Source: Tubulanus polymorphus
Lineage: Eukaryota > Nemertea > Palaeonemertea > Tubulaniformes > Tubulanidae
NCBI RefSeq assembly: GCF_964204645.1
Contig: NC_134028.1
Location: forward strand, 308,001-372,000
Length of the DNA: 64,000 nt
Direction: 5' to 3'
Of the stretch, positions 49,021-63,420 are shown one piece after another. The number at the start of each line of letters is the position of its first letter. Position 1 is the first letter of the stretch. The position numbers and the translations under genes are program-made. Below the pieces are notes generated by a model, which was given only the letters and a program-made list of their open reading frames with translations, did not search any database and was not told the origin of the DNA.

Positions 49021-52000
49021 ATAGCCAGAAAATTCTTAATCTTTCCACCTATCTATTTGAAATCAGTTCAGTACACCCTAACCCATCAATTAAGATAGAA
49101 TTCATCATCTTTAGGACCCTATTTTGCAAGAAAAATCTGTATCTTTCAGTCCATCTACTCGAAATCAGTTCAGTTTTCCTTAACCTATCATTTCAGATCG
49201 AGTCCATCATCTTCAGGAGCATAAATAGCCAGAAAATTCTTAATCTTTCCACCTATCTATTTGAAATCAGTTCAATACGCCTTAACCCATCTTTTCAGAT
49301 TGAATCCATCATCTTCAGAACCAAAAGCAGCCAGAGAATTCTGATTCTTTCCACCTATCTATTTGAAATCAGTTCAGTACACCCTAACCCATCAATTAAG
49401 ATAGAATTCATCATCTTTAGGACCCTATTTTGCAAGAAAAATCTGTATCTTTCAGTCCATCTGCTCGAAATCAGTTCAGTTTACCTTAACCTATCATTTC
49501 AGATCGAGTCCATCATCTTCAGGAGCATAAATAGCCAGAAAATTCTTAATCTTTCCACCTATCTATTTGAAATCAGTTCAGTACACCCTAACCCATCAAT
49601 TAAGATAGAATTCATCATCTTTAGGACCCTATTTTGCAAGAAAAATCTGTATCTTTCAGTCCATCTACTCGAAATCAGTTCAGTCTACCTTAACCTATCA
49701 TTTCAGATCGAGTCCATCATCTTCAGGAGCATAAATAGCCAGAAAATTCTTAATCTTTCCACCTATCTATTTGAAATCAGTTCAATACGCCTTAACACAT
49801 CTTTTCAGATTGAATCCCTCATCTTCAGAACCAAAAGCAGCCAGAAAATTCTGATTCTTTAAACCTATCTATTTGAAATCAGTTCAGTACACCCTAACCC
49901 ATCAATTAAGATAGAATTCATCATCTTTAGGACCCTATTTTGCAAGAAAAATCTGTATCTTTCAGTCCATCTACTCGAAATCAGTTCAGTCTACCTTAAC
50001 CTATCATTTCAGATCGAGTCCATCATCTTCAGGAGCATAAATAGCCAGAAAAGTCTTAATCTATCCACCTATCTATTTGAAATCAGTTCAATACGCCTTA
50101 ACACATCTTTTCAGATTGAATCCATCATCTTCAGAACCAAAAGCAGCCAGAAAATTCTGATTCTTTCAACCTATCTATTTGAAATCAGTTCAGTACACCC
50201 TAACCCATCAATTAAGATAGAATTCATCATCTTTAGGACCCTATTTTGCAAGAAAAATCTGTATCTTTCAGTCCATCTACTCGAAATCAGTTCAGTCTAC
50301 CTAAACCTATCATTTCAGATCGAGTCCATCATCTTCAGGAGCATAAATAGCCAGAAAAATCTTAATCATTCCACCTATCTATTTGAAATCAGTTCAATAC
50401 GCCTCAACACATCTTTTCAGATTGAATCCATCATCTTCAGAACCAAAAGCAGCCAGAAAATTCTGATTCTTTCAACCTATCTATTTGAAATCAGTTCAGT
50501 ACACCCTAACCCATCAATTAAGATAGAATTCATCATCTTTAGGACCCTATTTTGCAAGAAAAATCTGTATCTTTCAGTCCATCTACTCGAAATCAGTTCA
50601 GTTTACTTTAACCTATCATTTCAGATCGAGTCAATCATCTTCAGGAGCATAAATAGCCAGAAAATTCTTAATCTTTCCACCTATCTATTTGAAATCAGTT
50701 CAATACGCCTTAGCCCATCTTTTCAGATTGAGTCCATCATCTTCAGAACCAAAGGCAGCCAGAAAATTCTGATTCTTTCCACCTATCTATTTGAAATCAG
50801 TTCAGTACACCCTAACCCATCAATTAAGATAGAATTCATCATCTTTAGGACCCTATTTTGCAAGAAAAATCTGTATCTTTCAGTCCATCTACTCGAAATC
50901 AGTTCTGTCTACCTAAACCTATCATTTCAGATCGAGTCCATCATCTTCAGGAGCATAAATAGCCAGAAAATTCTTAATCTTTCCACCTATCTATTTGAAA
51001 TCAGTTCAATACGCCTTAGCCCATCTTTTCAGATTCAGTCCATCATCTTCAGAACCAAAGGCAGCCAGAAAATTCTGATTCTTTCCACTTATCTATTTGA
51101 AATCAGTTCAGTTCACCCTAACCCATCAATTAAGATAGAATTCATCATCTTTAGGACCCTATTTTGCAAGAAAAATCTGTATCTTTCAGTCCATCTGCTC
51201 GAAATCAGTTCAGTTTACCTTAACCTATCATTTCAGATCGAGTCCATCATCTTCAGGAGCATAAATAGCCAGAAAATTCTTAATCTTTCCACCTATCTAT
51301 TTGAAATCAGTTCAGTACACCCTAACCCATCAATTAAGATAGAATTCATCATCTTTAGGACCCTATTTTGCAAGAAAAATCTGTATCTTTCAGTCCATCT
51401 ACTCGAAATCAGTTCAGTTTACCTTAACCTATCATTTCAGATCGAGTCCATCATCTTCAGGAGCATAAATAGCCAGAAAATTCTTAATCTTTCCACCTAT
51501 CTATTTGAAATCAGTTCAATACGCCTTAGCCCATCTTTTCAGATTGAGTCCATCATCTTCAGAACCAAAGGCAGCCAGAAAATTCTGATTCTTTCCACCT
51601 ATCTATTTGAAATCAGTTCAGTACACCCTAACCCATCAATTAAGATAGAATTCATCATCTTTAGGACCCTATTTTGCAAGAAAAATCTGTATCTTTCAGT
51701 CCATCTACTCGAAATCAGTTCAGTCTACCTAAACCTATCATTTCAGATCGAGTCCATCATCTTCAGGAGCATAAATAGCCAGAAAAATCTTAATCATTCC
51801 ACCTATCTATTTGAAATCAGTTCAATACGCCTCAACACATCTTTTCAGATTGAATCCATCATCTTCAGAACCAAAAGCAGCCAGAAAATTCTGATTCTTT
51901 CAACCTATCTATTTGAAATCAGTTCAATACGCCTTAACACATCTTTTAGATCGAGTCCATCATCTTCAGGAGCATAAATAGCCAGAAAATTCTTAATCTT

Positions 52001-54270
52001 TCCACCTATCTATTTGAAATCAGTTCAATACGCCTTAACACATCTTTTCAGATTGAATCCATCATCTTCAGAACCAAAAGCAGCCAGAAAATTCTGATTC
52101 TTTCAACCTATCTATTTGAAATCAGTTCAGTACACCCTAACCCATCAATTAAGATAGAATTCATCATCTTTATGACCCTATTTTGCAAGACAAATCTGTA
52201 TCTTTCAGTCCATCTACTCGAAATCAGTTCAGTTTACCTTAACCTATCATTTCAGATCGAGCCCATCATCTTCAGGAGCATAAATAGCCAGAAAATTCTG
52301 AATCTTTCCACCTATCTATTTGAAATCAGTTCAATACGCCTTAGCCCATCTTTTCAGATAGAGTTCATCATCTTCAGAACCAAAGCCAGCCAGAAAATTC
52401 TGATTCTTTCCACCTATCTATTTGAAATCAGTTCAGTTCACCCTAACCCATCAATTAAGATAGAATTCATCATCTTTAGGGCCCTATTTTGCAAGAAAAA
52501 TCTGTATCTTTCAGTCCATCTACTCGAAATCAGTTCAGTTTACCTTAACCTATCATTTCAGATCGAGTCCATCATCTTCAGGAGCATAAATAGCCAGAAA
52601 ATTCTCAATCTTTCCACCTATCTATTTGAAATCAGTTCAGTACACCCTAACCCATCAATTAAGATAGAAATCATCTACTTTAGGACCCTATTTTGCAAGA
52701 AAAATCTGTATCTTTCAGTCCATCTACTCGAAATCAGTTCAGTCTACCTTAACCTATCATTTCAGATCGAGTCCATCATCTTCAGGAGCATAAATAGCCA
52801 GAAAAGTCTTAATCTATCCACCTATCTATTTGAAATCAGTTCAATACGCCTTAACCCATCTTTTCAGATTGAATCCATCATCTTCAGAACCAAAAGCAGC
52901 CAGAAAATTCTGATTCTTTCAACCTATCTATTTGAAATCAGTTCAGTACACCCCAACCCATCAATTAAGATAGAATTCATCATCTTTAGGACCCTATTTT
53001 GCAACAAAAATCTGTATCTTTCAGTCCATCTACTCGAAATCAGTTCAGTTTACCTTAACCTATCATTTCAGATCGAGTCCATCATCTTCAGGAGCATAAA
53101 TAGCCAGAAAATTCTTAATCTTTCCACCTATCTATTTGAAATCAGTTCAGTACACCCTAACCCATCAATTAAGATAGAACTCATCATCTTCAGGACCCTA
53201 TTTTGCAAGAAAAATCTGTATCTTTCAGTCCATCTACTCGAAATCAGTTCAGTCTACCTTAACCTATCATTTCAGATCGAGTCCATCATCTTCAGGAGCA
53301 TAAATAGCCAGAAAATTCTTAATCTTTCCACCTATCTATTTGAAATCAGTTCAATACGCCTTAGCCCATCTTTTCAGATTGAGTGCATCATCTTCAGAAC
53401 CAAAGGCAGCCAGAAAATTCTGATTCTTTCCACCTATCTATTTGAAATCAGTTCTGTACACCCTAACCCATCAATTAAGATAGAATTCATCATCTTTAGG
53501 ACCCTATTTTGCAACAAAAATCTGTATCTTTCAGTCCATCTACTCGAAATCAGTTCAGTTTACCTTAACCTATCATTTCAGATCGAGTCCATCATCTTCA
53601 GGAGCATAAATAGCCAGAAAATTCTTAATCTTTCCACCTATCTATTTGAAATCAGTTCAGTACACCCTAACCCATCAATTAAGATAGAACTCATCATCTT
53701 TAGGACCCTATTTTGCAAGAAAAATCTGTATCTTTCAGTCCATCTACTCGAAATCAGTTCAGTTTACCTTAACCTATCATTTCAGATCGAGTCCATCATC
53801 TTCAGGAGCATAAATAGCCAGAAAATTCTTAATCTTTCCACCTATCTATTTGAAATCAGTTCAATACGCCTTAACACATCTTTTCAGATTGAATCCATCA
53901 TCTTCAGAACCAAAAGCAGCAAGAAAATTCTGATTCTTTCAACCTATCTATTTGAAATCAGTTCAGTACACCCTAACCCATCAATTAAGATAGAATTCAT
54001 CATCTTTAGGACCCTATTTTGCAAGAAAAATCTGTATCTTTCAGTCCATCTACTCGAAATCAGTTCAGTTTTCCTTACCTTATCATTTCAGATCGAGTCC
54101 ATCATCTTCAGGAGCATAAATAGCCAGAAAATTCTTAACCTTTCCACCTATCTATTTGAAATCAGTTCAATACGCCTTAACACATCTTTTCAGATTGAAT
54201 CCATCATCTTCAGAACCAAAAGCAGCCAGAAAATTCTGATTCTTTCAACCTATCTATTTGAAATCAGTTC
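48561..54270 (+). repeat. 5.7-kb block, copy 2
   Basis: Same markers at 48,612, 49,331, 49,860, 51,947 and 52,172. A 1-bp deletion, GAGTCCACATCTTC at about 49,003, is shared with copy 3 (54,713) but not with copy 1. Thus copies 2 and 3 are the closest pair in that part. Confidence 0.87.
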
Positions 54271-54730
54271 AGTACACCCTAACCCATCAATTAAGATAGA
54301 ATTCATCATCTTTAGGACCCTATTTAGCAAGAAAAATCTGTATCTTTCAGTCCATCTACTCGAAATCAGTTCAGTTTACCTTAACCTATCATTTCAGATC
54401 GAGTCCATCATCTTCAGGAGCATAAATAGCCAGAAAATTCTTAATCTTTCCACCTATCTATTTGAAATCAGTTCAATACGCCTTAGCCCATCTTTTCAGA
54501 TTGAGTCCATCATCTTCAGAACCAAAGGCAGCCAGAAAATTCTGATTCTTTCCACTTATCTATTTGAAATCAGTTCAGTTCACCCTAACCCATCAATTAA
54601 GATAGAATTCATCATCTTTAGGACCCTATTTTGCAAGAAAAATCTGTATCTTTCAGTCCATCTGCTCGAAATCAGTTCAGTTTACCTTAACCTATCATTT
54701 CAGATCGAGTCCACATCTTCAGGAGCATAA
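52172..54730 (+). other. ATG-initiated open stretch, 852 codons (copy 2)
   Basis: Duplicate of the stretch at 46,462, offset 5,710 bp, with the same ATG and the same terminal 1-bp deletion. Noticed residue differences are FCKT for FCKK at the start, SIKIEF for SINIEF, and FCKK for FSKK near the end. Confidence 0.12.
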
Positions 54731-57700
54731 ATAGCCAGAAAATTCTTAATCTTTCCACCTATCTATTTGAAATCAGTTCAGTACACCCTAACCCATCAAT
54801 TAAGATAGAATTCATCATCTTTAGGACCCTATTTTGCAAGAAAAATCTGTATCTTTCAGTCCATCTACTCGAAATCAGTTCAGTTTTCCTTAACCTATCA
54901 TTTCAGATCGAGTCCATCATCTTCAGGAGCATAAATAGCCAGAAAATTCTTAATCTTTCCACCTATCTATTTGAAATCAGTTCAATACGCCTTAACCCAT
55001 CTTTTCAGATTGAATCCATCATCTTCAGAACCAAAAGCAGCCAGAGAATTCTGATTCTTTCCACCTATCTATTTGAAATCAGTTCAGTACACCCTAACCC
55101 ATCAATTAAGATAGAATTCATCATCTTTAGGACCCTATTTTGCAAGAAAAATCTGTATCTTTCAGTCCATCAACTCGAAATCAGTTCAGTTTACCTTAAC
55201 CTATCATTTCAGATCGAGTCCATCATCTTCAGGAGCATAAATAGCCAGAAAATTCTTAATCTTTCAACCTATCTATTTGAAATCAGTTCGGTACACCCTA
55301 ACCCATCAATTAAGATAGAACTGATCATCTTTAGGACCCTATTTTGCAAGAAAAATCTGTATCTTTCAGTCCATCTACTCGAAATCAGTTCAGTCTACCT
55401 TAACCTATCATTTCAGATCGAGTCCATCATCTTCAGGAGCATAAATAGCCAGAAAATTCTTAATCTTTCCACCTATCTATTTGAAATCAGTTCAATACGC
55501 CTTAACACATCTTTTCAGATTGAATCCCTCATCTTCAGAACCAAAAGCAGCCAGAAAATTCTGATTCTTTAAACCTATCTATTTGAAATCAGTTCAGTAC
55601 ACCCTAACCCATCAATTAAGATAGAATTCATCATCTTTAGGACCCTATTTTGCAAGAAAAATCTGTATCTTTCAGTCCATCTACTCGAAATCAGTTCAGT
55701 CTACCTTAACCTATCATTTCAGATCGAGTCCATCATCTTCAGAAGCATAAATAGCCAGAAAAGTCTTAATCTATCCACCTATCTATTTGAAATCAGTTCA
55801 ATACGCCTTAACACATCTTTTCAGATTGAATCCATCATCTTCAGAACCAAAAGCAGCCAGAAAATTCTGATTCTTTCAACCTATCGATTTGAAATCAGTT
55901 CAGTACACCCTAACCCATCAATTAAGATAGAATTCATCATCTTTAGGACCCTATTTTGCAAGAAAAATCTGTATCTTTCAGTCCATCTACTCGAAATCAG
56001 TTCAGTCTACCTAAACCTATCATTTCAGATCGAGTCCATCATCTTCAGGAGCATAAATAGCCAGAAAAATCTTAATCATTCCACCTATCTATTTGAAATC
56101 AGTTCAATACGCCTCAACACATCTTTTCAGATTGAATCCATCATCTTCAGAACCAAAAGCAGCCAGAAAATTCTGATTCTTTCAACCTATCTATTTGAAA
56201 TCAGTTCAGTACACCCTAACCCATCAATTAAGATAGAATTCATCATCTTTAGGACCCTATTTTGCAAGAAAAATCTGTATCTTTCAGTCCATCTACTCGA
56301 AATCAGTTCAGTTTACTTTAACCTATCATTTCAGATCGAGTCAATCATCTTCAGGAGCATAAATAGCCAGAAAATTCTTAATCTTTCCACCTATCTATTT
56401 GAAATCAGTTCAATACGCCTTAGCCCATCTTTTCAGATTGAGTCCATCATCTTCAGAACCAAAGGCAGCCAGAAAATTCTGATTCTTTCCACCTATCTAT
56501 TTGAAATCAGTTCAGTACACCCTAACCCATCAATTAAGATAGAATTCATCATCTTTAGGACCCTATTTTGCAAGAAAAATCTGTATCTTTCAGTCCATCT
56601 ACTCGAAATCAGTTCAGTCTACCTAAACCTATCATTTCAGATCGAGTCCATCATCTTCAGGAGCATAAATAGCCAGAAAATTCTTAATCTTTCCACCTAT
56701 CTATTTGAAATCAGTTCAGTACACCCTAACCCATCAATTAAGATAGAATTCATCATCTTTAGGACCCTATTTTGCAAGAAAAATCTGTATCTTTCAGTCC
56801 ATCTACTCGAAATCAGTTCAGTTTACCTTAACCTATCATTTCAGATCGAGTCCATCATCTTCAGGAGCATAAATAGCCAGAAAATTCTTAATCTTTCCAC
56901 CTATCTATTTGAAATCAGTTCAATACGCCTTAGCCCATCTTTTCAGATTGAGTCCATCATCTTCAGAACCAAAGGCAGCCAGAAAATTCTGATTCTTTCC
57001 ACCTATCTATTTGAAATCAGTTCAGTACACCCTAACCCATCAATTAAGATAGAATTCATCATCTTTAGGACCCTATTTTGCAAGAAAAATCTGTATCTTT
57101 CAGTCCATCTACTCGAAATCAGTTCAGTCTACCTAAACCTATCATTTCAGATCGAGTCCATCATCTTCAGGAGCATAAATAGCCAGAAAAATCTTAATCA
57201 TTCCACCTATCTATTTGAAATCAGTTCAATACGCCTCAACACATCTTTTCAGATTGAATCCATCATCTTCAGAACCAAAAGCAGCCAGAAAATTCTGATT
57301 CTTTCAACCTATCTATTTGAAATCAGTTCAATACGCCTTAACACATCTTTTAGATCGAGTCCATCATCTTCAGGAGCATAAATAGCCAGAAAATTCTTAA
57401 TCTTTCCACCTATCTATTTGAAATCAGTTCAATACGCCTTAACACATCTTTTCAGATTGAATCCATCATCTTCAGAACCAAAAGCAGCCAGAAAATTCTG
57501 ATTCTTTCAACCTATCTATTTGAAATCAGTTCAGTACACCCTAACCCATCAATTAAGATAGAATTCATCATCTTTATGACCCTATTTTGCAAGAAAAATC
57601 TGTATCTTTCAGTCCATCTACTCGAAATCAGTTCAGTTTACCTTAACCTATCATTTCAGATCGAGCCCATCATCTTCAGGAGCATAAATAGCCAGAAAAT

Positions 57701-59675
57701 TCTGAATCTTTCCACCTATCTATTTGAAATCAGTTCAATACGCCTTAGCCCATCTTTTCAGATAGAGTTCATCATCTTCAGAACCAAAGCCAGCCAGAAA
57801 ATTCTGATTCTTTCCACCTATCTATTTGAAATCAGTTCAGTTCACCCTAACCCATCAATTAAGATAGAATTCATCATCTTTAGGGCCCTATTTTGCAAGA
57901 AAAATCTGTATCTTTCAGTCCATCTACTCGAAATCAGTTCAGTTTACCTTAACCTATCATTTCAGATCGAGTCCATCATCTTCAGGAGCATAAATAGCCA
58001 GAAAATTCTCAATCTTTCCACCTATCTATTTGAAATCAGTTCAGTACACCCTAACCCATCAATTAAGATAGAAATCATCTACTTTAGGACCCTATTTTGC
58101 AAGAAAAATCTGTATCTTTCAGTCCATCTACTCGAAATCAGTTCAGTCTACCTTAACCTATCATTTCAGATCGAGTCCATCATCTTCAGGAGCATAAATA
58201 GCCAGAAAAGTCTTAATCTATCCACCTATCTATTTGAAATCAGTTCAATACGCCTTAACCCATCTTTTCAGATTGAATCCATCATCTTCAGAACCAAAAG
58301 CAGCCAGAAAATTCTGATTCTTTCAACCTATCTATTTGAAATCAGTTCAGTACACCCCAACCCATCAATTAAGATAGAATTCATCATCTTTAGGACCCTA
58401 TTTTGCAACAAAAATCTGTATCTTTCAGTCCATCTACTCGAAATCAGTTCTGTTTACCTTAACCTATCATTTCAGATCGAGTCCATCATCTTCAGGAGCA
58501 TAAATAGCCAGAAAATTCTTAATCTTTCCACCTATCTATTTGAAATCAGTTCAGTACACCCTAACCCATCAATTAAGATAGAACTCATCATCTTCAGGAC
58601 CCTATTTTGCAAGAAAAATCTGTATCTTTCAGTCCATCTACTCGAAATCAGTTCAGTCTACCTTAACCTATCATTTCAGATCGAGTCCATCATCTTCAGG
58701 AGCATAAATAGCCAGAAAATTCTTAATCTTTCCACCTATCTATTTGAAATCAGTTCAATACGCCTTAGCCCATCTTTTCAGATTGAGTGCATCATCTTCA
58801 GAACCAAAGGCAGCCAGAAAATTCTGATTCTTTCCACCTATCTATTTGAAATCAGTTCTGTACACCCTAACCCATCAATTAAGATAGAATTCATCATCTT
58901 TAGGACCCTATTTTGCAACAAAAATCTGTATCTTTCAGTCCATCTACTCGAAATCAGTTCAGTTTACCTTAACCTATCATTTCAGATCGAGTCCATCATC
59001 TTCAGGAGCATAAATAGCCAGAAAATTCTTAATCTTTCCACCTATCTATTTGAAATCAGTTCAGTACACCCTAACCCATCAATTAAGATAGAACTCATCA
59101 TCTTTAGGACCCTATTTTGCAAGAAAAATCTGTATCTTTCAGTCCATCTACTCGAAATCAGTTCAGTTTACCTTAACCTATCATTTCAGATCGAGTCCAT
59201 CATCTTCAGGAGCATAAATAGCCAGAAAATTCTTAATCTTTCCACCTATCTATTTGAAATCAGTTCAATACGCCTTAACACATCTTTTCAGATTGAATCC
59301 ATCATCTTCAGAACCAAAAGCAGCAAGAAAATTCTGATTCTTTCAACCTATCTATTTGAAATCAGTTCAGTACACCCTAACCCATCAATTAAGATAGAAT
59401 TCATCATCTTTAGGACCCTATTTTGCAAGAAAAATCTGTATCTTTCAGTCCATCTACTCGAAATCAGTTCAGTTTTCCTTACCTTATCATTTCAGATCGA
59501 GTCCATCATCTTCAGGAGCATAAATAGCCAGAAAATTCTTAACCTTTCCACCTATCTATTTGAAATCAGTTCAATACGCCTTAACACATCTTTTCAGATT
59601 GAATCCATCATCTTCAGAACCAAAAGCAGCCAGAAAATTCTGATTCTTTCAACCTATCTATTTGAAATCAGTTCA
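54271..59675 (+). repeat. 5.4-kb block, copy 3 (one HOR shorter)
   Basis: Markers at 54,322, 55,041, 55,570, 57,351 and 57,576. The last two are offset by 5,404 rather than 5,710 bp, so one 306-bp HOR is missing near 56.7 kb. The TTCGGTACACC/GAACTGATC pair near 55.3 kb replaces the sequence seen in copies 1 and 2, suggesting a patch copied from a unit like those at 38.06 or 41.73 kb. Confidence 0.83.
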
Positions 59676-61867
59676 GTACACCCTAACCCATCAATTAAGA
59701 TAGAATTCATCATCTTTAGGACCCTATTTAGCAAGAAAAATCTGTATCTTTCAGTCCATCTACTCGAAATCAGTTCAGTCTACCTTAACCTATCATTTCA
59801 GATCGAGTCCATCATCTTCAGGAGCATAAATAGCCAGAAAATTCTTAACCTTTCCACCTATCTATTTGAAATCAGTTCAATACGCCTTAGCCCATCTTTT
59901 CAGATAGAGTTCATCATCTTCAGAACCAAAGCCAGCCAGAAAATTCTGATTCTTTCCACCTATCTATTTGAAATCAGTTCAGTTCACCCTAACCCATCAA
60001 TTAAGATAGAATTCATCATCTTTAGGGCCCTATTTTGCAAGAAAAATCTGTATCTTTCAGTCCATCTACTCGAAATCAGTTCAGTTTACCTTAACCTATC
60101 ATTTCAGATCGAGTCCATCATCTTCAGGAGCATAAATAGCCAGAAAATTCTCAATCTTTCCACCTATCTATTTGAAATCAGTTCAGTACACCCTAACCCA
60201 TCAATTAAGATAGAAATCATCTACTTTAGGACCCTATTTTGCAAGAAAAATCTGTATCTTTCAGTCCATCTACTCGAAATCAGTTCAGTCTACCTTAACC
60301 TATCATTTCAGATCGAGTCCATCATCTTCAGGAGCATAAATAGCCAGAAAAGTCTTAATCTATCCACCTATCTATTTGAAATCAGTTCAATACGCCTTAA
60401 CCCATCTTTTCAGATTGAATCCATCATCTTCAGAACCAAAAGCAGCCAGAAAATTCTGATTCTTTCAACCTATCTATTTGAAATCAGTTCAGTACACCCC
60501 AACCCATCAATTAAGATAGAATTCATCATCTTTAGGACCCTATTTTGCAACAAAAATCTGTATCTTTCAGTCCATCTACTCGAAATCAGTTCTGTTTACC
60601 TTAACCTATCATTTCAGATCGAGTCCATCATCTTCAGGAGCATAAATAGCCAGAAAATTCTTAATCTTTCCACCTATCTATTTGAAATCAGTTCAGTACA
60701 CCCTAACCCATCAATTAAGATAGAACTCATCATCTTCAGGACCCTATTTTGCAAGAAAAATCTGTATCTTTCAGTCCATCTACTCGAAATCAGTTCAGTC
60801 TACCTTAACCTATCATTTCAGATCGAGTCCATCATCTTCAGGAGCATAAATAGCCAGAAAATTCTTAATCTTTCCACCTATCTATTTGAAATCAGTTCAA
60901 TACGCCTTAGCCCATCTTTTCAGATTGAGTGCATCATCTTCAGAACCAAAGGCAGCCAGAAAATTCTGATTCTTTCCACCTATCTATTTGAAATCAGTTC
61001 TGTACACCCTAACCCATCAATTAAGATAGAATTCATCATCTTTAGGACCCTATTTTGCAACAAAAATCTGTATCTTTCAGTCCATCTACTCGAAATCAGT
61101 TCAGTTTACCTTAACCTATCATTTCAGATCGAGTCCATCATCTTCAGGAGCATAAATAGCCAGAAAATTCTTAATCTTTCCACCTATCTATTTGAAATCA
61201 GTTCAGTACACCCTAACCCATCAATTAAGATAGAACTCATCATCTTTAGGACCCTATTTTGCAAGAAAAATCTGTATCTTTCAGTCCATCTACTCGAAAT
61301 CAGTTCAGTTTACCTTAACCTATCATTTCAGATCGAGTCCATCATCTTCAGGAGCATAAATAGCCAGAAAATTCTTAATCTTTCCACCTATCTATTTGAA
61401 ATCAGTTCAATACGCCTTAACACATCTTTTCAGATTGAATCCATCATCTTCAGAACCAAAAGCAGCAAGAAAATTCTGATTCTTTCAACCTATCTATTTG
61501 AAATCAGTTCAGTACACCCTAACCCATCAATTAAGATAGAATTCATCATCTTTAGGACCCTATTTTGCAAGAAAAATCTGTATCTTTCAGTCCATCTACT
61601 CGAAATCAGTTCAGTTTTCCTTACCTTATCATTTCAGATCGAGTCCATCATCTTCAGGAGCATAAATAGCCAGAAAATTCTTAACCTTTCCACCTATCTA
61701 TTTGAAATCAGTTCAATACGCCTTAACACATCTTTTCAGATTGAATCCATCATCTTCAGAACCAAAAGCAGCCAGAAAATTCTGATTCTTTCAACCTATC
61801 TATTTGAAATCAGTTCAGTACACCCTAACCCATCAATTAAGATAGAATTCATCATCTTTAGGACCCT
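57584..61867 (+). repeat. 2,142-bp tandem duplication
   Basis: The string GATAGAGTTCATC at 57,761 recurs at 59,903, and ATTTAGCAAG at 59,726 recurs at 61,868, both 2,142 bp (21 monomers) apart. TAGGGCCC, ATCTACTTT, TTCTGTTTACC and GAGTGCATC lie in the same order in both copies. Confidence 0.85.
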
Positions 61868-62194
61868 ATTTAGCAAGAAAAATCTGTATCTTTCAGTCCA
61901 TCTACTCGAAATCAGTTCAGTTTACCTTAACCTATCATTTCAGATCGAGTCCATCATCTTCAGGAGCATAAATAGCCAGAAAATTCTTAATCTTTCCACC
62001 TATCTATTTGAACTCAGTTCAATACGCCTTAGCCCATCTTTTCAGATTGAGTCCATCATCTTCAGAACCAAAGGCAGCCAGAAAATTCTGATTCTTTCCA
62101 CTTATCTATTTGAAATCAGTTCAGTTCACCCTAACCCATCAATTAAGATAGAATTCATCATCTTTAGGACCCTATTTTGCAACAAAAATCTGTA

Positions 62195-63420
62195 TCTTTC
62201 ATCCCATCTACTCGAAATCAGTTCAGTTTACCTTAACCTATCATTTCAGATCGAGTCCATCATCTTCAGGAGCATAAATAGCCAGAAAATTCTGAATCTT
62301 TCCACCTATCTATTTGAAATCAGTTCAATTCGCCTAAACCCATCATTTCAGATTGAATCCATCATCTTCAGAACCAAAAGCAGCCAGAAAATTCTGATTC
62401 TTTCAATCTATCTATTTGAAATCAGTTCAGTACACCCTAACCCATCAATTAAGATAGAATTCATCATCTTTAGGACCCTATTTAGCAAGAAAAATCTGTA
62501 TCTTTCAGTCCATCTACTCGAAATCAGTTCAGTCTACCTTAACCTATCAATTCAGATCGAGTCCATCATCTTCAGGTGCATAAATAGCCAGAAAATTCTG
62601 AATCTTTCCACCTATCTATTTGAAATCAGTTCAATTCGCCTAAACCCATCATTTCAGATTGAATCCATCATCTTCAGAACCAAAAGCAGCCAGAAAATTC
62701 TGATTCTTTCAACCTTTCTATTTGAAATCAGTTCAGTACACCCTATCCCATTAATTAAGATAGAATTCATCATCTTTAGGACCCTATTTTGCAACAAAAA
62801 TCTGTATCTTTCATGCCATCTACTCGGAATCAATTCACTTTACCTTAACCTATCATTTCAGATCGAGTCCATCATCTTCAGGAGCATAAATAGCCAGAAA
62901 ATTCTTAATCTTTCCACCTATCTATTTGAAATCAGTTCAATACGCCTTAACCCATCTTTTCAGATTGAATCAATCAACTTCAGAAGTATAAGTAGTCAGA
63001 AAATTCTGAATCTTTCAACCAATCTATTAAACATCAGTTCAGTACACCCTAACCCAACAATTAAGATAGAATTCATCATCTTTAGGACCCTATTTTGCAA
63101 GAAAAATCTGTATCTTTCAGTCCATCTACTCGAAATCAGTTCAGTTTACCTTAACCTATCATTTCAGATCGAGTCCATCATCTTCAGGAGCATAAATAGC
63201 CAGAAAATTCTGAATCTTTCCACCTATCTATTTGAAATCAGTTCAATACGCCTTAACCCATCTTTTCAGATTGAATCCATCATCTTCAGAACCAAAAGCA
63301 GCCAGAAAATTCTGATTCTTTCCACCTATCTATTTGAAATCAGTTCAGTACACCCCAAACTATCAATTAAGATAGAATTCATCATCTTTAGGACCCTATT
63401 TTGCAACAAAAATCTGTATC
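62195..63420 (+). repeat. Diverged stretch of the array
   Basis: Monomers here carry many private changes: TTTCATCCCATC, TTTCATGCCATC, CTCGGAATCAATTCAC, TATCAATTCAGATCG, TTCAGGTGCATAAAT, CCCTATCCCATTAATT and CACCCCAAACTATC. The 102-bp phase is kept. It is the least homogenised part of the window; ordinary HORs resume after it. Confidence 0.8.
62909..63112 (+). repeat. B'-C' variant pair, copy 8 (isolated)
   Basis: The only pair in the right 30 kb. It reads AAGTAGTCAGAAAATTCTG and CTATTAAACATCAG, so it is less like the other seven. It could be an older or independently edited member of the lineage. Confidence 0.85.
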
